Positions 10,601 through 21,853 of a DNA stretch of 64,000 bases are shown here, one piece after another; the stretch's first letter is position 1; each line of letters starts with the position of its first letter. The stretch comes from Fagopyrum homotropicum (Eukaryota; Streptophyta; Magnoliopsida; Caryophyllales; Polygonaceae). The DNA is taken from NCBI GenBank assembly GCA_033239125.1, contig BSWB01000004.1, positions 124,071,235 to 124,135,234 of the forward strand, read 5' to 3'. The translations under genes were made by a program, and so were the position numbers. The notes beneath the pieces were generated by a model that searched no databases, was not told the origin of the DNA, and was given only the letters and a program-made list of their open reading frames with translations.

Positions 10601-10617
10601 TTCATTCTTATTGAGGA

Positions 10618-10800
10618 CAAGCTGTGACGAGATCATGACAAGCTGTGACGAGGCCATGACTAAGCTGAGACGAGATCATGACAAGCTGTGACGAGTTCAG
10701 GACTAAGCTGAGACGAGGTTGTGACAAAGCCCAACAAATCTGTGACAAACTCAGTCATGAGCCTGACAAGGCCATGACGAGTTTCGACAAGGCCGTGACA
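10618..10800. repeat. CTGTGACGAG / GACAAGC irregular repeat block in F 5' LTR
   Basis: About ten imperfect copies of a roughly 20-nt unit built on GACAAGCTGTGACGAG and CTGAGACGAG. The corresponding block in the downstream LTR is 19046-19230. Confidence 0.8.
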
Positions 10801-13266
10801 AAACCAAGACAACACTCTCAGCCCACAATAGCCTCAGCTGGCCTTTGTAATCTACAGCAGCCCAGCATACTTCTCAGCCCACAATAGCCTCAGCTGGCCT
10901 TTGCAATCTACAGCAGCCCAGCACCCTTCGTAGTACAGAGCAGCCCAGCAACCTTCCTAGCCCACAGCAGCCAGCAAATTCGTTCAGCAAGGAGGAGCAA
11001 CAACCGACCTTCTCTTTCTTTCTCTCCACTTTGTAACAGCTGCATAAATGGGATAATTAATGAGATAATTAATGAGATAATTAAGGAGCTGCAACAGCCT
11101 ATATTCATGCATGAAGAGAGGAACTGCAACGCTTCTGTGCTCCACATTCACGCTCCTCATTCACGCTGCACTTGCTTGAATTCTGCACACATTCAGCAAC
11201 GTTCTAACCACAGGAAAGTGCAAGGAAAAGTGCCAGCAGAGGAGAGAACTACAACAGCTGCTCGTCTATCTATTCCTGGAGCGGCTCGTCTATCTAGTTC
11301 CGGGGCTGCTCGTTGTAGAAACCTCGCCAGCAGCCGGAGTAGTGTAAGTGATTTCATTCAGCCCTTCTACACTCAAGTTCCTCTCTAAATCTAACTCTCA
11401 GTACACACTCCTTCCCAGAAGATAACCAGTTGGAGGTTTGTTTCATTCGTGCCCTGCGGTGACAGAAGAAGAGACGGCCACCTTGGAATCGGACCCTCCC
11501 ACACTAGTGCAACAACTTACCTTCTACAGTCATCAAATCCTTGGGTAAATGATCAATCATTCTCCCTTTATCTTGGCTGCAGTTCAATCTTTTAACTATA
11601 GATGAAATAGACATGTGTGTACTTAGGTTTTAAAATGTTTTAGTGTGGTGATGAGGAGAGATCGAACTAGAGAAGTGACGAGTAGTAAGCGAGTTGTTGT
11701 AGCTTCCTAGAGTGTCCAATTTCTGACCATTAGATGACCTAGTGAAGTAGATCAGATTATCATATAAATTGAAGTGAGAAACTCCCTTTAAAACTTCAGT
11801 TTTGAAAGTAAGAATGGCCACTGTTGTGAACCAATGTTAAAACGATTGGTTGAAGATCCACCGTTGAATTTTTAATAGATCATAGATAGATATACATAGT
11901 TTACCGTGTTAAAATTTGGGAACAAATGAACGGTCGGATTGAAAGTTATAGGGCCCCAAAGTGGAGTAGTTGAGCTGTTTTTCCAGCAGAAAATTTTGAC
12001 TAAGTATGGGAACATTTGTAATGTTGTAGCCAACTTTAAAGATTTTTGTAGGAATAACGATTGAACAGTTTTAAGAAATTGTTTCTCCTATGAGTAGATT
12101 AGAGATCGTAGATAAGCTATAAATTTATTTTAGATTTTTATAAGTTTATTTTAATTTCATATTTAAAGCTGTAGTTGGACTTTAGTGACTTTTCGGGAAA
12201 TAGAAAAAGGGTAGTTTTTATAGTTGTCACCTAAAATTATTCTAGGGAGTAGAACTTGATTAGTTAGCCTCAAGTAAGAATTTAAGTACTTTTTACGGGT
12301 TTTTGGAAGTCTCGGAGCCAAGGGTAAAATAGTCATTTTACCTTAAATAAACACTGTAATAACTTCTGCACATAGAATCGTACATCTTAGGAGTTTTAGA
12401 CTTCTAAGTATCCAAGGAAAAATGTTCATCCACGTGCCTCCTTTGACAGGCAACTGAGTTACTGCAGCTACTGTTAGTTTTGTTAAGAGAGACGAGTTTT
12501 AATTCTGGTAAGTCCACTGACTTACTTAGCTAGCTTCTTGCATGTGTGTGATGCGTATGAGTGGTGTGTGATAGTTAAGATAAATAACAAAAACGCAATA
12601 GGCCGACTGTAGTATATTATAATTGATCCAAGTGTATGATAACGGGTCGTGACATCATCTGCCTAGCTCTTGCGAGAGTCTAGGAGGTTCCCTGCGACCA
12701 GCCCAGTCCGGTAGACGGTCACATGCATTAGTACCTTTCCGCGTTGATAAACGGGGACAGGAGCGAGGTTTGGGAATCCCTCGTGTTACAAAATAAGTAT
12801 CATTAGTAATGACGTATCACTTAATTAAAGATAATAAAAAGGAATGAGTGTTGCATGTTGATTGCGTATGTTGTGTGTTTGTGCTTTTACCGTTATACTT
12901 ATGCATAGAATGTTAGCTAACGGTTTTATACCGCTTGTATATGCCTTGCAGGTTAGGGAGGCGATCGAGTGATCCGGCGGTAGTAGGCAGCCGGGGTTCC
13001 GTGCATTATAGGACGGGATTGTTATATTTTATTTTATGACTATTGAGACTGATGTTGGTATTTCCGGTTTTTGAGACTTGGCTGTATTGTTTTCAGAATT
13101 TGGATTCTTTTTATTTCGCTTATGTTATAAAACTCTTTGTTTTGCCTTTTTATTTGTGTCGTGTTGTAAGGTCCGATGAAGTTGTTGCCAGGCTAAGGGC
13201 CGGGACCCATTGTGAGGTCCTAGCTCGTAGCATTTCGAGTCCTCTAGGATTCGGGGTGTTACAATA

Positions 13267-13278
13267 TAGTATTAGAGC
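13267..13278 (+). promoter_or_regulatory. Element F primer-binding site, decayed
   Basis: TAGTATTAGAGC, against TGGTATCAGAGC expected for initiator tRNA-Met. The two mismatches are G-to-A and C-to-T. It lies three bases after the LTR end. Confidence 0.75.
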
Positions 13279-13584
13279 TCTAGGTTGGCAACAACGGCAC
13301 TCGCCATCTTCAAAAAGTCCGAATAAACAAATAAACGGAAACCGCAAGGGTTCCGAACTTTTAAAATGAAATTTTTGTTTTCCTAACCATGAGCATAAAC
13401 GGGTTGGGATAGAATGCACGGACCGCCACTACCTCCGCTAAACTCGATAGCATAGTTTATTGGACTTCTGTTATAGCTTGTAATTTTAGTAATATTGTGA
13501 CCTTTAGAAGTGACCTACAGTAATAAGATAGTTATGTCCTTAATAGGAACTAAAGTAGTCTTATATTGATCACGTCATTACCAG
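13279..13584 (+). other. Element F leader between PBS and gag
   Basis: About 300 bp of noncoding leader. No other feature seen. Confidence 0.6.
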
Positions 13585-15018
13585 ATGGCACGTACGAGAG
13601 CGACAGCTTACGTTGGACGAGGAGAGGGCCAACCTTCCCTTCCTCCTGGAGCTCCAAGACAGGGACGTATGGGCAGGCCTCAGAGAGGCCGAGGTCGAGG
13701 ACGTGTCCCTGTTGTAGATCCGCCAGCTGCGGATGTACCTGCTGAGGAGGTGGCCGAGAGTATTGTTCCAGAGGTTAGGGATGAGACTGCTACTAGGTCC
13801 GGAGTACGGAGTGCCGGGCCTGTTGATTCTGGCCGCGTATCGATTGGAGCATTTGAGTATCGAGCTTATGTCCAGCAGGTGCAAGAGGCATACAAAGCCG
13901 GAGCACCACCTCCAACACCGCCAGTGCCAGCTAGGTCGATAGAGGTCTCTCAGAGGGTGACTGAGGTGGTAGTTCCACCGATGGTAGCTGCACCAGTGAG
14001 AGTTGTCGAGGATGACCGAGTGAGAGACGAGCTGAGGGTACCGAGACCAGATGAATAGTTGAGGACATTCAACCATCAGCGAGTTCCCACCTTCGACGGG
14101 AACGTTGGACTTGAAGTGGAACATTGGATTAGTCATGTGGAGTCCGCGCTAGAGGCGATTTGCTGCCCTGAGAGTCGTAAGGTGGAGCTGGTTCAGACAT
14201 TGTTTAGGGACCAGGCACAGTACTGGTGGAGGACAGTGAGGGGCGGAGTGTCCCAATTTGAGCAGTTGTTGAGTCTCGTGAGAGAGACCTTTTGTCCTTC
14301 CTCACTGAGAAGGGACCGAGTACAGGACTTCTTGGAGGTAGGTTTTGAGGATGTTCCGATAGCTGAGGCTATTAGGAGGTTCCGGGAGGAGCTGTCACTA
14401 TTGGGTCCTGCTGCACCACCTGTGGACCAGCACGTGTATCTGTTTTCCCGGAGACTGAGAGAGACTACCCGCTCCTATCTAGCAGGATTCCGTTGTGATT
14501 CCTTAGCTGATTATCAGGATCGGGCTTCAGCGTATGAGAGGGACCGACTGGGTCACCGAAGAGCTATGCAGTCTGGAGGGTCAGACAAGAGACAGAGGAC
14601 CGGACCAGTCAGCACTAGAGTAGGAGGGTCAGGTCATAGGCGTGGTCAGTCCCAGGGCCGTTCTAGTCACCAGGTGGCACCGCCGATGGGATCTAGAGTA
14701 CGTCAGTGGTACAACTGTGGGGAGCAGGGACACATTAAGCCGGAGTGTAGGAGGCCACCAGTTACATGTTTTACTTGCAGCCAACCGGGCCACAGGGCTA
14801 CCTTCTGCCGATAGGGCAAGGTAGCATCACAAAAGGGGTCCTCACCTGCTGGTACCCCAGGAGGAGGACAGAGGCAGTCTCAATATCAGGCTCGGGGTCA
14901 GCAGCAGCGGGCTCCGGGTCAGGTATATTCACAGGGTTCTGCTCAGATTCCAGCTAGAGGTAGAGGGCGTGGTGGAGGCACTTCAAAGACTAGGGGTACT
15001 CAGGCTAGAGTCTTTGAG
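13585..15018 (+). pseudogene. Element F gag
   Basis: Starts at ATG 13585 (MARTRATAYV). Frame 1 remains open except for TAG at 14056-14058 and TAG at 14812-14814. Order: Arg/Pro-rich N-terminus; retrotransposon Gag domain (about 14060-14560); basic linker; two zinc knuckles near 14710-14810. The first knuckle has lost its first Cys (WYNCGEQGHIKPEC), the second is complete (CFTCSQPGHRATFC). After the second stop the frame runs through a Gln/Gly-rich linker into protease without a shift. Gag would assemble the virus-like particle. Both stops fit CAG-to-TAG changes. Confidence 0.85.
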
Positions 15019-17166
15019 TTGAGGAGTGCAGTAGAGCCAGCAGCGCCCGCAGCCATAGGTATTATCACGATTCATGGCTTTCCAGTCCGAGTACTTTTTG
15101 ATACGGGTGCGACGCACTCTTTCATATCTAAGGATTGCATAGATAGGCTGACCTTAGATACCGTAGAGGGGGAACCTTTCCTTATAAGGTTACCCGATGG
15201 GAGTAGGGTTCGTGGTACTCGGGAGATTCACGATTGTCCTATCCACTTGGGAGGTCGTGACTGGCTAGCCGACTTTCACGTCATGCACTTAGTGCATGAG
15301 GAAGTCATACTTGGGATGGACTGGATGGACCGCCATAGAGCTGTTCTGGACGTCAGGAGGAGGACAGTGACGGTCACTACGGAGTCTGGGCAGGAGGAAG
15401 TCTTTCGAGGGTGGGACCTCGGAAAGATAGGGACAGTCATTAGTGCGGTCCGAGCTGCAAAGCTCATAGGTCAGGGATGTGAGGCCTTCTGGTGTTACGC
15501 CATGAAGGAGGAGACGAGCTCATCATTAGCAGAGACCCCGGTAGCTTGTGAGTTCGAGGATGTCTTTGGCGAGCCGCCTGGCTTACCACCACAGAGGAGC
15601 ATAGATTTTGGGATTGAGTTGGAGCGTGGCACGAGGCCGATCTCCAAGGCTCCATACCGCATGGCACCAGTCAAGATGCTTGAGCTTAAGAAGCAACTCG
15701 AGGAGTTGGCAGAGAAGGGTTTCATCCGACCCAGTGTGTCTCCCTGGGGTGCACCGGTCCTCTTTGTCAAGAAGAAGGACGGATCCATGAGGCTTTGTAT
15801 CGACTATCGAGAGTTGAACAAAGTCACCATCAAGAATAAGTACCCGCTGCCGCGTATTGATGATTTGCTGGATCAGTTACAGGGAGCTACGGTGTTTTCA
15901 CGTATTGACTTGAGGTCAGGATATCACCAGCTGAGAGTACGGGAAGAGGACATACCGAAGACAACATTTCGGACCAGATACGGTCATTATGAGTTCGTTG
16001 TGATGCCTTTCGGGCTCACCAATGCTCCTGCTGTCTTCATGGAGTTGATGAATGGCATCTTCATTGACTTCTTAGATCAGTTTGTGGTAGTTTTCATCGA
16101 CGACATCTTAGTGTACTCCCGGAGTAGGGAGGAGCACGCCGGACACCTGAGGACGGTGTTGCGGGTTTTACAGGATAGAGAGCTTTATGCTAAGCTCTCT
16201 AAGTGTGAGTTCTGGATGCCTGAGGTTGCCTTTCTTGGCCACATTGTCTCCGCCGAAGGAGTCAAGGTGGACCCGGCAAAGATAGAGTCAGTTGCATCAT
16301 GGCCGCCCCCTAAGACGGTCAAGGAGGTACGCAGTTTTCTAGGTCTGGCCGGATACTACCGTAGGTTTGTGAAGGGTTTTTCTGTGATTGCCAGACCACT
16401 TACTTCCTTGTTAAGGAAGTCCATCAGATTTGCATGGAACGAGCCTTGTCAGTGGAGCTTTGAGGAGCTGAAGGAGAGATTGACTTCTGCTCCGGTGCTA
16501 GCACAGCCAGAGGGCGTTGAGGACTTCGTCGTTTACAGCGATGCATCCAAGCTGGGCTTGGGATGCGTCCTGATGCAGAGGGGTAGGGTCATTGTGTATG
16601 CGTCTCGACAGCTGAAGACGTATGAGGAGAATTACCCTACTCACGACCTTGAGCTAGCTGCAGTTATTCATGCCTTGAAGATCTGGCGTCATTACCTCTA
16701 CGGGGCCACCTATCAGATCTTCACAGACCACAAGAGTCTGAAGTACATATTCATTCAGCGGGAGTTGAATAACCGCCAGAGGAGATGGCTAGAACTGATT
16801 AAGGACTTTGACTTAGAGATCCTTTATCATCCGGGGAAGGCGAATGTGGTCGCTGATGCCCTTAGTAGGAGGACACCTCGCGAGGCTGCGATTGCTAGAT
16901 TGACTGTTCAGACCCAATTGAAGAGAGATTTGATTTGGTTGGAGGTAGACATCCGGTTTCCCAATACTAACGGGCATTTGTCAGCATTAGAGGTTTCACC
17001 GGATCTGACGGAAGAGATCCGGCAAAAACAGGAGGGTTGTCCAGCCCTGACGAGGATCAGGGAGAGAATGTCCAGAGGGGAGGCACCACAGTTCGTGGTG
17101 GGTGCAGATGGGATTTTGAGGCGCCAGGAGCGCATATGTGTACCCTTTGACAGAGAGTTCAGGTAG
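15019..17166 (+). pseudogene. Element F pol: protease, reverse transcriptase, RNase H
   Basis: 715 uninterrupted codons in the same frame as gag. Aspartic protease motif LFDTGATHSF at residues 26-35; RT with LRSGYHQLRV and the FIDD box at residues 359-362 (16093-16104); RNase H with YSDASKLGLG and, near the end, VVADALSR. All usual RT and RNase H landmarks are present, unlike in D. It ends at TAG 17164-17166 in the linker to integrase (REFR then stop then RILQEAH), probably CAG to TAG. The ATG at 15019 is simply the first Met after the gag stop; the natural product is a Gag-Pol polyprotein. Confidence 0.88.
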
Positions 17167-18540
17167 CGTATACTGCAGGAGGCCCATTCTACACCTTACT
17201 CCGTCCACCCCGGCGCGAGTAAGATGTATCAGGATATACGACGATCTTATTGGTGGGGCGGGCTCACGCCCGATGTGGCTAGATATGTAGCCCAGTGTGC
17301 GACCTGTCAGCAGGTCAAGATTGAGCACCACAGGCCCGGAGGAGAGCTTCAACCACTTCCGGTTCCACAGTGGAAGTGGGAGGACATTTCCATGGACTTC
17401 GTTATTGGCCTGAGGTTGAGTAGAGGCTTTGATGCGATATGGGTTGTAGTGGATCCGCTAACGAAGACGGCACGATTCATTCCTATTAAGGAAACGTGGC
17501 CGGTGTCTCGTTTAGCCGAGGAGTTTACCCGACAGATTGTGAGGTTCCACGGAGTGCCGAGGACGATCATTTCAGATAGGGATGGGCATTTTACCTCGAG
17601 GTTCTGGTAGCAGGTACATGCCGCCTTAGGGACGAGCTTACAGTTCACCACGGCATACCATCCTCAGACGGACGGGCAGTCTAAGAGGACTATTCAGACC
17701 CTTGAGGACATGTTGAGGGCGTGTGTGCTTGATTGGGGGCAGGTATGGCCCGACCACCTCCCTTTGGTGGAGTTTTCTTATAACAATAGCTGGCACGCGA
17801 CTATTGGGATGGCTCCTTACGAGGCACTATTTGGGCGGAGGTGTCGTACACCTCTATGTTGGGATGAGCCTGGGAGGATGAGTGGGGTAGCGCCCGAACA
17901 GGTGCAGGATGAGATGGCTCGGGTAGCATTGATCTGAGAGCGGATGTTGACCGCACAGAGCCGTCAGAGATCTTATGCTGATAAGAGGCGCAGGCCTCTA
18001 GAGTTCAGGGTTGGCGCCCAGGTATGGTTGAAGGTGTCACCGACGAGGGGTGTGCGACGCTTCGGCATTAAAGGGAAGTTGAGTCCCCAATATGTCGGGC
18101 CCTTTGAGATCCTAGAGCGGATAGGAGAAGTGGCCTATAGATTGGCACTACCACCCCGATTGGAGGGAGTCCATCCAGTGTTCCATGTGTCTCAGTTGAG
18201 AGAGTATGTGCACGACCCGAGATACATAGTGAGCCATGACGACCAAGTGGTTGAGCCGGATCATACATTTCCTGAGCACCCGATCGCAGTTTTGGAGAGA
18301 GGTATGAGACGCCTTTGATCAAAAGTAATACCCATGTTGAGAGTACAGTGGTCGAGACGAGGGATTGACGAGGCCACTTGGGAGACGGAGGATAGTATTC
18401 GGTGGAACTATCCCGAGTTTTATGCGGATCTAGAGACGTCTATAGGACCGTCAGGTAGTTTTACATCTTTGTTTGGTTACTTTAGTGATTGTATGTGTAA
18501 TATGTTTGATGTGCTTGTGTGTGGACCATATGTGTCTTGA
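17167..18540 (+). pseudogene. Element F pol: integrase and chromodomain-like C-terminus
   Basis: Continues frame 1 with stops at 17608 (TAG), 17935 (TGA) and 18316 (TGA). The HHCC zinc region is at 17200-17320 (CATCQQVK). Core acidic residues: Asp in MDFVIGL, Asp in ISDRDGHF, but the third, normally Glu in DGQSERT, is Lys (DGQSKRT, about 17677-17685), a G-to-A change that removes the catalytic residue. A GPFEILERIG C-terminal domain and an EATWETEDSIRWNYPEFY chromodomain-like segment follow, placing F in the chromovirus branch. Inactive. Confidence 0.87.
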
Positions 18541-18594
18541 TGTAGTAACTTGTTAGTCATAGGGCTCACTTACATTTATGATCTTGGGAACTAC

Positions 18595-18620
18595 CCTAAG
18601 TTTCGGGACGAAACTTATTT
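18595..18620 (+). repeat. 26-bp direct repeat at the 3' end of F, first copy
   Basis: The stretch containing AGTTTCGGGACGAAACTT is repeated exactly at 18681-18706. The first copy leads into the PPT; the second leads into the 18-bp copia-derived flank. CGGGACGAAAC-type sequence before the PPT is normal for this group; two copies are not. Confidence 0.88.
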
Positions 18621-18631
18621 TGAGGGGGAAC
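18621..18631 (+). promoter_or_regulatory. Element F polypurine tract
   Basis: TGAGGGGGAAC directly before TGATGTAACGACC. Expected plus-strand primer. Confidence 0.75.
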
Positions 18632-18702
18632 TGATGTAACGACCATTTTTTTTTCGTTACGCTTTAATTAAGTACCTTGTCCTAAGTTTCGGGACGAAAC
18701 TT
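18632..18702 (+). repeat. Start of a different chromovirus LTR, truncated
   Basis: TGATGTAACGACC follows the PPT as a 3' LTR should, but it does not match the 5' LTR of F (TGTAATACCCGG). After about 50 bp it gives way to a second copy of the pre-PPT sequence. Confidence 0.6.
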
Positions 18703-18720
18703 ATTTCAAGGCCTTTGAAA
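18703..18720. repeat. 18-bp flank shared by both F LTRs, right copy
   Basis: ATTTCAAGGCCTTTGAAA, identical to the copia-LTR-derived flank at 10273-10290. A true 3' LTR should not carry the flank of the 5' LTR. Confidence 0.9.
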
Positions 18721-21646
18721 TGTAATACCCGGAATTTTTATTCCGTTTAATTCCGAATCAAATCGGACTTCGAACCGTTGACGGTTTCCCATTCTATCTA
18801 GTATCTCTTCCTTCACAAATTTCATTATTTTATGTAGAATTTAATTCACATAAAATGATAAAATTATATCAAACTCTAATCCTTAGAATTATCTATTATT
18901 TTATGTAGAATTTAATTCACATAAAATGATAAAATTATATCAAACTCTAACCCTTATAACTATCTATTATTTTATGTAGAATTTAATTCACATAAAATGA
19001 AAGATTTATATCAAACCCTAGTTATTATAATTCATTCTTATTGAGGACAAGCTGTGACGAAATCATGACAAGCTGTGACGAGGCCATGACTAAGCTGAGA
19101 CGAGATTATGACAAGCTGTGACGAGTTCAGGACTAAGCTGAGACGAGGCTGTGACAAAGCCCGACAAATCTGTGACAAACTCAGTCATGAGCCTGACAAG
19201 GCCATGATGAGTTTCGACAAGGCCGTGACAAAGCCAAGACAACACTCTCAGCCCACAATAGCCTCAGCTGGCCTTTGTAAACTACAACAGCCCAGCACAC
19301 TTCTCAGCCCACAATAGCCTCAGCTGGCCTTTGCAATCTACAGCAGCCCAGCACCCTTCGTAGTCCACAGTAGCCCAGCAACCTTCCTAGCCCACAGCAG
19401 CCAGCAAATTCGTTCAGCAAGGAGGAGCAACAGCCGACCTTCTCTTTCCTTCTCTCCACTTTGTACCAGCTGCATAAATGGGATAATTAATGAGATAATT
19501 AATGAGATAATTAAGGAGCTGCAACAGCCTATATTCACGCCTGAAGAGAGGAACTGCAACGCTTCTGTGCTCCACATTCACGCTCCTCATTCACGCTGCA
19601 CTTGCCTGAATTCTGCACACATTCAGCAACGTTCTAACCACAGGAAATTACAAGGAAAAGAGCCAGCAGAGGAGAGAACTACAACAGCTGCTCGTCTATC
19701 TATTCCTGGAGCGGCTCGTCTATCTTGTTCCGGGGCTGCTCGTTGTAGAAACCTCGCCAGCAGCCGGAGTAGTGTAAGTGATTTCATTCAGCCCTTCTAC
19801 ACTCAAGTTCCTCCCTAAATCTAACTCTCAGTACACACTCCTTCCCAGAAGATAACCAGTTGGAGGGTTGTTTCGTTCGTGCCCTGCGGTGACAGAAGAA
19901 GAGACGGCCACCTTGGAATCGGACCCTCCCACACTAGTGCAACAACTTACCTTCTGCAGTCATCAAAACCTTGGGTAAATGATCAATCATTCTCCCTTTA
20001 TCTTGGCTGCAGTTCAATCTTTAAACTATAGATGAAATAGACATGTGTGTACTTAGGTTTTAAAATGTTTTAGTGTGGTGATGAGGAGAGATCGAACTAG
20101 AGAAGTGACGAGTAGTAAGCGAGTTGTTGTAGCTTCCTAGAGTGTCCAATTTCTGACCATTAGATGACCTAGTGAAGTAGATCAGATTATCATATAAATT
20201 GAAGTGAGAAACTCCCTTTAAAACTTCAGTTTTGAAAGTAAGAATGTCCACTGTTGTGAACCAATGTTAAAACGATTGGTTGAAGATCCACCGTTGAATT
20301 TTTAATAGATCATAGATAGATATACATAGTTTACCGTGTTAAAATTTGGGAACAAATGAACGGTCGGATTGAAAGTTATAGGGTCTCAAAGTGGAGTAGT
20401 TGAACTGTTTTTCCAGCAGAAAAATTTGACTAAGTATGGAAACATTTGTAATGTTGTAGCCAACTTTAAAGATTTTTGTAGGAATAACGATTGAATAGTT
20501 TTAAAAAATTGTTTGTCCTATGAGTAGATTAGAGATCATAGATAAGCTATAAATTTATTTTAGAATTTTTATAAGTTTATTTTAATTTCATATTTAAAGC
20601 TGTAGTTGGACTTTAGTAACTTTTCGGGAAATAGAAAAAGGGTAGTTTTTATAGTTGTCACCTAAAATCATCTTAGGGAGTAGAACTTGATTAGTTAGCC
20701 TCAAGTAAGAATTTAAGTACTTTTTACGGGTTTTTGGAAGTCTCGGAACCAAGGGTAAAATAGTCATTTTACCTTAAATAAACACTGTAATAACTTCTGC
20801 ACATAGAATCGTACATCTTAGGAGTTTTAGACTTCTAAGTATCCAAGGAAAAATGTTGATCCACGTGCCTTCTTTGACAGGCAACTTAGTTCCTGCAGCT
20901 AGTGTTAGTGTTGTTAAGAGAGACGAGTTTTAATTCTGGTAAGTCCACTGACTTACTTAGCTAGCTTCTTGCATGTGTGTGATGCGTATGAGTGGTGTGT
21001 GATAGTTAAGATAAATAACAAAAACGCAATAGGCCGACTGTAGTATATTATAATTGATCCAAGTGTATGATAACGGGTTGTGACATCATCTGCCTAGCTC
21101 TTGCGAGAGTCTAGGAGGTTCCCTGCGACCAGCCCAGTCCGGTAGACGGTCACATGCATTAGTACCATTCCGCGTTGGTAAACGGGGACAGGGGAGAGGT
21201 TTGGGAATCCCTCGTGTCACAAAGTAAGTATCATTAGTAATGACGTATCACTTAATTAAAGATAATAAAAAGGAATGAGTGTTGCATGCTGATTGCGTAT
21301 GTTGTGTGTTTGTGCGTTTACCGTTATACTTATGTATAGAATGTTAGCTAACGGTTTTATACCGCTTGTAGATGCCTTGTAGGTTAGGGAGGCGATCGAG
21401 TGATCCGGCGGTAGTGGGCAGCCGGGGTTCCGTGCATTATAGGATGGGATTGTTATATTTTATTTTATGACTATTGAGACTGATGTTGGTATTTCCGGTT
21501 TTTGAGACTTGGCTGTATTGTTTTCAGAATTTGGATTCTTTTTATTTCGCTCATGTTATAAAACTCTTTGTTTTGCCTTTTTATTTGTGCCGTGTTGTAA
21601 GGTCCGATGAAGTTGTTGTCAGGCTAAGGGCCGGGACCCATTGTGA
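18721..21646 (+). repeat. Element F downstream LTR copy, 3'-truncated
   Basis: Matches 10291-13215 throughout, including the 71-bp tandem repeats and the GACAAGC block. It stops at 21646 (CCCATTGTGA) about 48 bp before the LTR end seen at 13263. Beyond that point is unrelated chromovirus pol on -. Confidence 0.9.
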
Positions 21647-21853
21647 TAGGGAGAATTTGATATTAGTCTCGTACCAAGCTTTAACTCAATGCTGAAGTTA
21701 GCACTCCTCTGCGGAGGTAAGCTTGGTAGCTTACTAAATACATCGGTGAACTCGCACACTACCGGAATATCCTGTAACATTGAACTCTTCTGCTCCTTCA
21801 TGGAATAACACCAAAAGGCCTCACAACCCTGTCCTATCAATCGAGTTGCTCTT
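21647..21853 (-). pseudogene. Chromovirus pol fragment (protease-RT linker)
   Basis: On - it encodes RATRLIGQGCEAFWCY, then CEFTDVFSKLPSLPPQRS, matching residues of F between protease and RT (about 15440-15640). Only about 65 codons. It lies between the truncated F LTR and the start of LTR G, so it is the remaining target into which G was inserted. Confidence 0.85.

Larger units (their letters stand above)
10291..13263 (+). repeat. Element F 5' LTR
   Basis: 2973 bp from TGTAATACCC to GGGTGTTACA; the two ends are imperfect inverted copies of each other (reverse complement of the right end is TGTAACACCC), and the PBS follows at once. It contains three tandem copies of a 71-bp unit (about 10391-10600), a CTGTGACGAG-rich repeat block (about 10618-10800) and a duplicated block at about 10818-10925. 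Small open frames inside are repeated in the downstream copy and have no recognisable product. Confidence 0.9.
10291..21646 (+). mobile_element. Element F: chromovirus (Tekay/Del-like Ty3/gypsy), mosaic at its 3' end
   Basis: 5' LTR 10291-13263, degenerate initiator-Met PBS, gag, protease, RT, RNase H, integrase and chromodomain-like tail in one frame, PPT at 18621-18631, then a partial foreign-looking LTR start (18632-18702) and a 2926-bp LTR copy (18721-21646). Six in-frame stops, no frameshift. The downstream LTR lacks its last about 48 bp, so no target duplication can be found. Confidence 0.85.

Noticed and set aside
11107..11388. Small open frames in the F LTRs, present in both copies (also 10908-11147, 19338-19577, 19567-19818)
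   Set aside because: Duplicated because the LTR is duplicated; low-complexity content and no recognisable domain.
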